The notes beneath the pieces were generated by a model that worked only from the letters and a program-made list of their open reading frames with translations, searched no databases and was not told the DNA's origin. A DNA stretch of 64,000 nt from Streptomyces sp. RKAG293 (GTDB taxonomy: Bacteria > Actinomycetota > Actinomycetes > Streptomycetales > Streptomycetaceae), in contig NZ_JAJOZB010000001.1 of NCBI RefSeq assembly GCF_023701745.1, forward strand, positions 6,991,001 through 7,055,000, written 5' to 3'. Position numbers and translations under genes: made by a program. Below, one piece after another: positions 24,729 through 32,800 of the stretch. The first letter of the stretch is position 1. Each line of letters starts with the position of its first letter.

Positions 24729-26558
24729 GTGTTCACCACCCGGCCCACCCTCCAGGGCACCTTCGGCATGGTCTCCTCGACGCACTGGCTGGCGTCGCAG
24801 TCGGCGATGGCCGTGCTGGAGGACGGGGGCAACGCGTTCGACGCCGCGGTGGCCGCCGGCTTCGTCCTGCACGTCGTCGAACCGCATCTGAACGGTCCCG
24901 CGGGCGAGGTGCCGATCCTCCTCGCCCCGGCCGGCGGACCGGTGCGGGTGCTGTGCGGGCAGGGGCCGGCCCCCGCCGGAGCGTCCGTCGGGCACTACCG
25001 GAGCCTCGGCCTGGACCTGGTGCCCGGCACCGGACCGCTGGCCGCCGCCGTGCCGGGCGCGTTCGACGCGTGGATGGTGCTGCTGCGCGACCACGGCACG
25101 AAGTCCCCCGCCGAGGTCCTGAAGTACGCCATCGGCTACGCCGAACACGGGCATCCGGCGGTCGCGGCGATCGGCGCGACCGTGGAGGCGGTGCGCACCC
25201 TCTTCGCGACCGAGTGGACCGCTTCCGCCGCGCTCTATCTGTCGGCGGGCCGGGCACCGCGGCCTGGCGCCCTGCTGCGGAACCCCGCCCTCGCCGCCAC
25301 CTGGCGGCGCCTGCTGCGCGAGGCCGACGCGCAGGCGGCGGGCAGTGGGCGGGAGGAGCGGATCGAGGCCGCCCGGCGGATCTGGCGCTCGGGCTTCATC
25401 GGCGAGGCGCTGGCCGCCGCCGCGGCCCGCCCCGCGATGGACACCTCCGGCGAACGGCACGCCTCGACGCTCAACGGGGACGACCTGACCGGCTACGAGG
25501 CCCGCTACGAACCCCCGCTCACATACGACCGGTTCGGCTGGACGGTCTGCAAGCCGGGGCCGTGGAGCCAGGGCCCGGTCTTCGCCCAGCAGCTCGCCCT
25601 GCTGCCCGACGGCTTCGGCTACGAGGAGCCCGGCTACGTCCACACCCTCGTCGAAGGCGCCAAGCTCGCGATGGCCGACCGCGAGGCCTGGTACGGCGAC
25701 GCCGCGGAGGTCCCGGTCGGCGCGCTGCTGTCACCCGCGTACAACGCCGGGCGCCGGGCCCTGATCGGCGCCGACGCGTCCTACGAGCTGCGCCCCGGCA
25801 GCCCGGACGGACGCGCGCCCCGGCTGCCGCGCTTCACCGTCGACAGCGCACCGCGGGCACCGGGCACGGGTGAACCGACCGTGGCGTCGGGCGAACCCGC
25901 CCCGGGATCAGCCGCAGGTTCCGCCGCCGCGCCCACCTCCGAACCCACCGTCGCCGCCGACGGCCGCACCCGCGGCGACACCTGCCATGTCGATGTCGTC
26001 GACCGCTGGGGCAACATGGTCGCCGCCACCCCGAGCGGCGGCTGGCTGCAGTCCAGCCCGCTGATCCCGGAACTCGGCTTCCCGCTCGGCACAAGGCTGC
26101 AGATGACCTGGCTGGAGGAGGGGCTGCCCAACTCCCTCACGCCCGGCCGCCGCCCGCGCACCACGCTGTCGCCGTCGATGGCGCTGCGCGACGGCGAACC
26201 CGTCCTGGCGTTCGGCACCCCCGGCGGCGACCAGCAGGACCAGTGGTCACTGCACTTCTTCCTGGCCGTCGCGCTGGGCGGCCTCGGACTGCAGGAGGCG
26301 ATCGACGCGCCCGGCTGGCACACCGACGGCTTCCCCGGCTCGTTCCATCCACGTGCCATGCGGCCCGGCAGCGTCACCGTCGAGTCCCGGCTCGGCGAGC
26401 GGGCGATCGGCGAGCTGCGGCGCCGCGGCCACCAGGTGACGGTCGGCGGCCCCTGGTCGGAGGGCCGGCTCTGCGCGGTCGCCCGCGATCCCGCGACGGG
26501 CGTGCTGTCCGCGGGCGCCAACCCGCGCGGCATGCAGGGCTACGCGGTCGGCCGCTGA
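24729..26558 (+). CDS. Cytoplasmic gamma-glutamyltransferase-family protein
   Basis: This 609-residue N-terminal nucleophile hydrolase starts at GTG. Unlike the homologue at 8293 it has no signal peptide. The family N-terminal region VLEDGGNAFDAAVAAGF (near residue 33) and the processing site GDTCHVDVVDRWGN with candidate nucleophile Thr418 are present. Downstream RPRTTLSPSMAL and GTPGGDQQDQW provide the Ser/Gly pairs. A Pro/Ala/Thr-rich linker of about 40 residues lies immediately before the cleavage point (about 375-412). It could be a gamma-glutamyltransferase or a related acylase. It overlaps the convergent Nudix gene by 19 bp. Confidence 0.85.
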   Translation: MFTTRPTLQGTFGMVSSTHWLASQSAMAVLEDGGNAFDAAVAAGFVLHVVEPHLNGPAGEVPILLAPAGGPVRVLCGQGPAPAGASVGHYRSLGLDLVPGTGPLAAAVPGAFDAWMVLLRDHGTKSPAEVLKYAIGYAEHGHPAVAAIGATVEAVRTLFATEWTASAALYLSAGRAPRPGALLRNPALAATWRRLLREADAQAAGSGREERIEAARRIWRSGFIGEALAAAAARPAMDTSGERHASTLNGDDLTGYEARYEPPLTYDRFGWTVCKPGPWSQGPVFAQQLALLPDGFGYEEPGYVHTLVEGAKLAMADREAWYGDAAEVPVGALLSPAYNAGRRALIGADASYELRPGSPDGRAPRLPRFTVDSAPRAPGTGEPTVASGEPAPGSAAGSAAAPTSEPTVAADGRTRGDTCHVDVVDRWGNMVAATPSGGWLQSSPLIPELGFPLGTRLQMTWLEEGLPNSLTPGRRPRTTLSPSMALRDGEPVLAFGTPGGDQQDQWSLHFFLAVALGGLGLQEAIDAPGWHTDGFPGSFHPRAMRPGSVTVESRLGERAIGELRRRGHQVTVGGPWSEGRLCAVARDPATGVLSAGANPRGMQGYAVGR

Positions 26559-27088
26559 CCGGTCCTGCCGGTGTGATCCACCGCGGGCGCCGGGCCGACC
26601 CGGTGGCCGTTCTCCAGCTCCGCGGGCCCGGTGCCGGCCATCAGCGCGGTGAACCCGGCGCGGATCCGGCGTTCCATACCGGGCTGGACGAAGGTGCCGA
26701 CCTGGTCGAGGGGGACCAGGTTCCAGGCGTCCAGCTCCTCCTTCTGCAGCTGGATCGCGCCGAGCTGGGTGCCGTCGAGCACCCCGCCGTCGTACAGGTA
26801 CACCGCCAGCGGCGGCCGGCTGGGGCTGGTCACCCAGTCGATCGCGATGAGCGCGCCGGGGGCGATGTCCAGGCCGATCTCCTCGGCGGCCTCACGGCGC
26901 GCACCCTGCCGGGGCGATTCGTCCTGCCCCGACTCGATCGTCCCGCCGGGCAGAATCCACTTCTTCTCGCCCTCGCGGTAGTTGGGATCCACGAGCAGCA
27001 CACGGCCCGCCCCGTCACGGAACAGCACCGCCGCTCCGGCGAGGATCTTCGGCAGACCGGCGATGTATGAGGCGTAGTCCTGGGTCAC
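26540..27088 (-). CDS. Nudix hydrolase (second)
   Basis: This 182-residue Nudix-family hydrolase has its box at about residues 48-73: GGTIESGQDES, then REAAEEIGL. The preceding KKWILPGG is typical of NUDIX proteins acting on small nucleotides. The gene is on the minus strand directly downstream of a GNAT acetyltransferase (18-bp gap), and its last bases overlap the gamma-glutamyltransferase gene. The substrate is unknown. The two Nudix proteins in this region are not close copies of each other. Confidence 0.88.
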   Translation of the reverse strand: MTQDYASYIAGLPKILAGAAVLFRDGAGRVLLVDPNYREGEKKWILPGGTIESGQDESPRQGARREAAEEIGLDIAPGALIAIDWVTSPSRPPLAVYLYDGGVLDGTQLGAIQLQKEELDAWNLVPLDQVGTFVQPGMERRIRAGFTALMAGTGPAELENGHRVGPAPAVDHTGRTGQRPTA

Positions 27089-27106
27089 GGACCCAACTTA
27101 CGCGGC

Positions 27107-27676
27107 TCAGACGTCGTCGAAAGGCGCGGCATACGCGAACGCGCCACGCAGTGCCGGATCGGCCGGATCGTAGCCGGACAGCGTCCGGACCTGGAAGTAC
27201 GGCCGCCACTCGGGCACCGCGGGGGTGATCCCGTACTCCTCGGCGAGCCGGAAACCGAACCGTGCGTAGTAGCGGGGATCGCCGAGCAGGATCACCAGCG
27301 GCGCGCCCAGCGCGTCGCAGGCGCCGAGGGCGGTGTGCATCAGGGCCTTGCCGACGCCGGACCGCTGGTGGCCGGGAGCCACCGCCAGCGGGCCGATCGC
27401 GAGCACGGGCGTCTCCCCGACGTGGCCGCGGGTGGCCAGCGCATGCCCGGTCACCCGCCCCTCCCCGTCCGTCGCCACCAGCGACAGCTCGGGGAGCCAC
27501 GCGTCGTCCGCCCGCAGCCGGTCGACCAGCAGCGCCTCGACGGTGCCGCTGCCCGCGGCCTGGCCGGGCTTGGTGAACGCGGCGGCGATGACCTCGCGGA
27601 TCGCGTCGATGTCGGTGGCTCGTTCCCGTCGGATCAGCACCGGCGCACTCTGGCGCACCGCACCGGGCCCGCGCAA
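27107..27676 (-). CDS. GNAT-family N-acetyltransferase
   Basis: This acyl-CoA-dependent N-acetyltransferase has up to 189 residues. It opens with LIRRERATDIDAIREVI and contains the CoA-binding motif A as LAVAPGHQRSGVGKALM (about 107-123), followed by VILLGDPRYYARFGF, where the Tyr-x-Arg-Phe-Gly-Phe segment is typical of the YhbS-like branch. The start is uncertain: TTG at 27676 has a GGCGGA upstream, while GTG at 27658 and GTG at 27640 are alternatives. The target amine is unknown. Confidence 0.85.
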   Translation of the reverse strand: MRGPGAVRQSAPVLIRRERATDIDAIREVIAAAFTKPGQAAGSGTVEALLVDRLRADDAWLPELSLVATDGEGRVTGHALATRGHVGETPVLAIGPLAVAPGHQRSGVGKALMHTALGACDALGAPLVILLGDPRYYARFGFRLAEEYGITPAVPEWRPYFQVRTLSGYDPADPALRGAFAYAAPFDDV

Positions 27677-27854
27677 CGGAATTTCCGCCGCCGGTGCCGC
27701 GGTCCGTGTCTCGCCGGCACCGATCAGGACATCCCGCTATGGTCGTGAATCTTCCGGTTTGCGGGGGTGGCGCGCTGGACCGGCCATGGGCAGGCGGCCG
27801 ATGGCGGGATATGGTCCGAGCGGCGCGATGTTCCGTATCGGATGGGGAGTAAAC

Positions 27855-29012
27855 GTGTCCGACGCTGCAAGACACACAACGGGGCGCGTGCTGATCGCCG
27901 CCGACAAGTTCAAGGGTTCGCTGACCGCGGTGCAAGTCGCCGAGCACGTCACGGCCGGCCTGCTGCACGTGGTGCCGGGGCTGACGGTCGAGTCGCTGCC
28001 GGTCGCCGACGGCGGTGACGGCACCGTCGACGCGGCGGTCGCGGCCGGCTTCGAGCGACGTGAGCTCCAGGTGACCGGGCCGCTGGGCGAGCCCGTGACC
28101 GCCACGTACGCCGTACGTGACACCACCGCCGTGGTCGAGATGGCCGAGGCCTCCGGCCTGCGGCACCTGCCGGAGGGCGTCTTCGCGCCGCTCACGGCCA
28201 CCACCCACGGCACCGGTGAGCTGCTGCGCGCCGCGCTGGACGACGGTGCGCGCACCATCGTGCTCGGCGTCGGCGGCAGCGCCACCAACGACGGCGGGGC
28301 CGGCATGCTCGTCGCGCTCGGGGCCCGCCTGCTCGACGCGGACGGAGCACCGGTCGGTCCCGGCGGCGGGGCGCTGGCCGCCCTCGCCACCGCGGACCTC
28401 TCCGGGCTCGACCCGCGGCTGGCCGGCACCGAGGTGGTGCTCGCCAGCGACGTCGACAACCCGCTGCTCGGCCCGAAGGGCGCCGCGGCCGTCTACGGCC
28501 CGCAGAAGGGCGCCACCGAGCAGGACGTGGCCACCCTCGACGCCGCCCTCGGACGGTTCGTCGAGGTGCTCACCGAGGCCCGTGGCTCCGCCGCGGCGAA
28601 TGCCGCGGAGGCGCCGGGAGCCGGCGCCGCGGGCGGTATCGGCTACGGAGCGCTCGTCGGGCTCGACGCGGCCTTCCGGCCCGGTATCGACGTCATGCTC
28701 GACGTTCTCGGCTTCGCCGAGGCGCTGGACCGCGCCGACCTGGTGATCACCGGTGAGGGCTCGCTCGACGAGCAGACCCTGCACGGCAAGGCCCCGGTCG
28801 GCGTCGCACAGGCCGCCCGCGCCCGCAACATCGACGTCGTCGCCGTCTGCGGCCGGCTCGCCCTGGCCCCCGGCGCTCTCGGCGGGGCCGGCATCCGCCG
28901 CGCCTACGCCCTGACCGACATCGAGCCGGACCCGGCCGTCTGCATGGCCCAGGCCGGCCCCCTCCTGGAGCGCGTCGCCCAGGCACTGGCCCGGGACTTC
29001 CTGGCGCCGTAG
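27855..29012 (+). CDS. glxK: Glycerate kinase
   Basis: This enzyme phosphorylates glycerate with ATP, linking glyoxylate/glycerate metabolism to glycolysis. The 385 residues start at GTG 27855, with GGGGAG at 27844-27849. Family segments are VLIAADKFKGSLTA near the N-terminus, VADGGDGTVDA, GVGGSATNDGGAGML (nucleotide region), LASDVDNPLLGPKGAAAVYGPQKGA, and TGEGSLDEQTLHGKAP. The length matches GarK/GlxK-type glycerate kinases. It stands alone and is closed by a very strong hairpin. Confidence 0.93.
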   Translation: MSDAARHTTGRVLIAADKFKGSLTAVQVAEHVTAGLLHVVPGLTVESLPVADGGDGTVDAAVAAGFERRELQVTGPLGEPVTATYAVRDTTAVVEMAEASGLRHLPEGVFAPLTATTHGTGELLRAALDDGARTIVLGVGGSATNDGGAGMLVALGARLLDADGAPVGPGGGALAALATADLSGLDPRLAGTEVVLASDVDNPLLGPKGAAAVYGPQKGATEQDVATLDAALGRFVEVLTEARGSAAANAAEAPGAGAAGGIGYGALVGLDAAFRPGIDVMLDVLGFAEALDRADLVITGEGSLDEQTLHGKAPVGVAQAARARNIDVVAVCGRLALAPGALGGAGIRRAYALTDIEPDPAVCMAQAGPLLERVAQALARDFLAP

Positions 29013-29020
29013 CGCAACGC

Positions 29021-29059
29021 GACACGGGCGGGCCGGAGCACCTCCGGCCCGCCCGTGTC
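29021..29059. terminator. Strong bidirectional hairpin, 17-bp perfect stem
   Basis: The arm at 29021-29037 (GACACGGGCGGGCCGGA) is perfectly complementary to 29043-29059, with a five-base loop. It lies 8 bp after the glycerate kinase stop and 11 bp from the stop of the convergent candidate immunity gene, so it can terminate both. Confidence 0.85.
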
Positions 29060-29070
29060 CATGCCGTGCC

Positions 29071-29814
29071 TCAGTCGACCAACCGGGCCGCCGCGAAGGC
29101 GAGCAGTTCGTCGAGGGCGATCTCCCGGGGCTCGCCGTCCTGGGTGTCCCACTCCGCGAGGTACCAGGCGCCGTGCCACTCGACGCGCCAGACCTTGCCG
29201 TGGCGGTTCTCGAACTCCACGAAGCTTCCGGGTCCGCCGTCCATCGCGCGGAGTTCCTGCTGAAGAATCGCCGCGGTGGCGAATCCACGTCCGGGGTTGG
29301 TACTCCGGCCGAGGCTCCTGGTGTTCGCGTACCGCATCTTGAGGAACGGGAACGGCTCCCGGTCGAGCTGGTTCATCCGCAGTTGGTTGAAGCGGGTCAC
29401 CGCCTCCGGGACGGTCTCCGTCCCGGAGAATTCGAAGGAATGGGCGGGAAAGACCAGACGCACGAACTGCATCAGGTCGGGCTTCTCCACACGGTAGAAA
29501 CCGTGCACCTCCGGCATGATGCCCACGACCACGTCGAAGCCGCGTCCGCCAGGCGCCGCGAAGCCCGCCACGGCACCGAAATGGGGATTGCGGGCGAAGA
29601 ACTCCTCTTCATGGGCGCGGGCGAACGTCAGAACCGCGACCGCGAGTTCGTTGTCGAAGGTCCCGCGGCTGTTCGTCTGCAGCAGACGGGCCCCATCGGC
29701 GGACAGAGCGCCCGCGAAGTTGATCCCGGGCGCCGGAGACCAGTGCCAGGCGTCCTCCAGACCGGGGAGTGGGGCCACGTTGCGGAAACCGGTGACTACC
29801 GCCCGGATGTCCAT
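29071..29814 (-). CDS. Unknown protein, candidate immunity protein for the RHS toxin
   Basis: I do not recognise this 247-residue protein. It has no signal peptide, no membrane helix and no enzymatic signature. Recognisable traits are an acidic, aromatic-rich chain with FRNVAPLPGLEDAWHWSPAPG at the start and ENRHGKVWRVEWHGAWYLAEW near the end. It starts 13 bp after the stop of the large RHS gene and is on the same strand, the standard place for the cognate immunity gene of a polymorphic toxin. Its GC content looks lower than that of neighbouring genes. A role in ESX secretion or a leftover module are alternatives. Confidence 0.72.
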   Translation of the reverse strand: MDIRAVVTGFRNVAPLPGLEDAWHWSPAPGINFAGALSADGARLLQTNSRGTFDNELAVAVLTFARAHEEEFFARNPHFGAVAGFAAPGGRGFDVVVGIMPEVHGFYRVEKPDLMQFVRLVFPAHSFEFSGTETVPEAVTRFNQLRMNQLDREPFPFLKMRYANTRSLGRSTNPGRGFATAAILQQELRAMDGGPGSFVEFENRHGKVWRVEWHGAWYLAEWDTQDGEPREIALDELLAFAAARLVD

Positions 29815-29827
29815 GAGTCCTCCGTCA

Positions 29828-32800
29828 TCAGGTGCATGAGTATCCCTCTCCGACTTCCTGGAGATACGTGGCCGTCATCTGGCCACCACCGCGCGCGTTC
29901 TCGGAGAAGCTCATTGGTTCCATATCGGCTACGTGATTGTAGAAGTCGTTTCTCGCCGCGCGGTCGGAGAACCTTCCTCCGCCGTCCTTGTTCCAGTGGT
30001 CGACGACCGCTTCCTTGTGTTCATAGGTCACCGTCTTGCTGAACGGCTTCGGGTTCTCCGCGTTCGGATCCCAGATCATGTTGTCATTGCCGTCGCGCCA
30101 GGTCAGCTCGTCCCGTGGGATCCGGTCTCCTTTGGTGTCGAGCGGAGCCCTGCCCTGAGCCCGTCCCTCGTCGGTGTAGTGCTGGGTCATATGGTCGTGC
30201 GTGGACTGGCGATATTGCGAAGGGTACTGGCTGTCCCGCGTGTACTGCCGTTCGCCCACCTGGTCCGGGAGGCTCGGGTCACGGCCGAATCGCATGCCGT
30301 TGTTCGGGTCCTGCCAGGCCAGCCCGAGCGGGTCCATCATGGTGAACGGGTTCGGGACGTAGGCGGTGTCGTGCGAACCGGGAGCCAGCCCGAGCGGGTC
30401 CGGGGTGGCGTACTGCCCGGTTTCCGGGTCGTAGTAGCGCTGGTAGTTGTAATTCCAGCCGGTCTCCTCGTCGGCGTACTGGCCGGGGAAGCGCAGCGGG
30501 CAATCGACGCCGTCATCGCCTCCCCCCACACCGGGCCGGCCCGGGAGTGGGGCTCCCCAGAGCGTGGTGCGCTGCTGCCAGGCCAGTTCGCCGTCGTCGG
30601 AGATCAGCTCGGCCGGTGTGCCGGCCAGATCCGTGACGATGGAGTGGAAGCGGATGTCCACTTCGCCCTGCGGCGGCCAGGCGTCACCGGCGCTGCCGGA
30701 CCGCGCGCTCCGCTCGCCCGCGCCCGGCCCGCCGGTCCCGAAGCCGCTGCCACGGGTGCCGGAACCGGCATCAGCGCCCGGACCCGCCGACCGGACGGTC
30801 TGGTCGAGCTGGGCCACCGGCTGGAAGCTTCCGGGGGCGTAGTCCCACGAGCTGGCACGTCCGTCCGCCGCCACCTGCTCGATGAGGCGGGCGCCGTCCC
30901 ACACGAAGAGCGTCTCGTCCGTGACGCCGCCGTCGACGTCCAGCCGCTGCTTCGCCGTCCGGCGGCCGGCAGGATCGTACGTGTACCGCCACCGCGTACC
31001 GTCGGGCGTCGTCGTGGACACGAGCTGGCTCTGGCTGTTCCAGACATAGGACCGCACCCGCTTCTGCCCGTTGAGAAGCCGGTGGACGGCGCGGACTATG
31101 CGTCCCTCGGCATCGCGCTCGTAGTGGGTGCGCCCGCTGCGCTGGATCCGTGTCCCGACGAAGGTCCGTTCCACCTCACTGTCGTCGGAGCCCGGGGTGA
31201 CGGCCCTGCTGATGTTGCCCACCGCGTCGTAGTTGTACCTCTCGGTCCAGCCACGCGCGTCGACGGCCTCGACGCGGCCGGCCGCGTCGAGGGTGAACTG
31301 CCGTGTCCCGGAGTTGAGTTCGGTGATCTCGATGGGGACGCCGTCCGGGCGGTACGCGTAGGTGCGCAGCTGAAGGAGGGTCTCCGTCTCCTCGGGTGTA
31401 CGGGCGACACGCTGGGTGGCGATGCGTCCCGCGGTGTCCCATGACTGCTGGAGCACGACATCGCCGGGGAGCCGGCGGCCGGTCTCCTGATGTGCGCCGT
31501 CGAACTCGAAGCTGATGCGGTGACCGGCGGTGTCCAGAGCGGCTGGATGGCCTCCGGCGTCATAGGTCCAGGTGGACTCGATCCCGGTGGGGGTGCGTCG
31601 CTTGGTGCGCCGGTCGAGCACGTCGTACTCGAAGGTGGTGGTCCGGCCGTTGATGCTCTCCGACACCAGCCGGCCGGTCGCGCTGTACGCGCGTTCCACC
31701 GTGACGTCGGGGCTGACCTCTCGGACAGGATTTCCGGACGTGTCATATGTGAAGTGCGCGAAACCGTCGTCGTAGAGCATCTCGACGGTCCTGCCGAGTG
31801 CGTCCCGGCGGAAGCGGATGACCTCTCCCGCCCCGTTGGTCCGGGAGACCAGGCCGCCCATGGCGTCCACTTCGTACGTGAGCGTGCGGCCGTGGAAGTC
31901 GGTCTCCGACGCCACCCGGTTCACCTCGTCGTACACGTACTGCCAGGACCGCTCCTGAGGGTCGGTCACGCGCAGCAGATTCAATTCGGTGTCGTAACCG
32001 AACTCGTACCGGTTTCCGTCGCTGAGGCAACGGGCGGTGACCTGACCGAAGGAGCCGACCTCGAACGTGGTCGTGTTCCCCGCCCGGTCGGTCTGGGACA
32101 CCAGGTTCCCTTCGGGGTCCCACTCCCAGAACTCGGTCCGGCCGTCCGGGGCTTCGCGCCATGCCGCCTTGCCCTCGGCCGTCCTGCCGAAGCGAGTCGT
32201 ACGTCCCAATACGTCGGTGACGCTGCTCACGCGGCCGAAGGGGTCCCGCTCGATGGCGCTGACCGCGCCCTGGACATCGGTGAACTCCACCGGCAGGCCC
32301 GCGGCGTCACAGCGGGCCCAGCTCGTTCGTCCCGCGGCGTCCGTGGCGGACACGAGCCCACCGGTCCCGTCGTACCCGTAGTGGACCTGAGTACCCGACG
32401 GGCCGACGGTGGAGATGTGATTGCCCCGGTCGTCGTAGGTGTGCCGCCATACCCCGCCGTCGGGCGTGACGGCCTCCACCAGCTGGTGCTGCTCGTTGTA
32501 GGCGGCCGCGGTCGAGGTGCCGTCGGCCCGGATGACCGAGGTGAGGTTCCCGGCCGGGTCGTAGCTGTTGTGCGAGGCGGCGCCCAGCGCATTCGTCTGG
32601 GAGAGCAGCCGGTCGAACTCGTCCCACTCGTTGACCAGCGACTCGCCGAGCGCGTTCGTCGACGAGACGAGTTGCATCCGCTCGTTGTAGCGGTAGGTCG
32701 TGGAGTGGCCGAGCGAGTTGGTGTAAACGGTGGTTCGGGCCTCGTCGTCGTAGGCGATCGTGCAGTTCAGGACGCCGTCCTGGCCCGCGCCGCTGACGCA

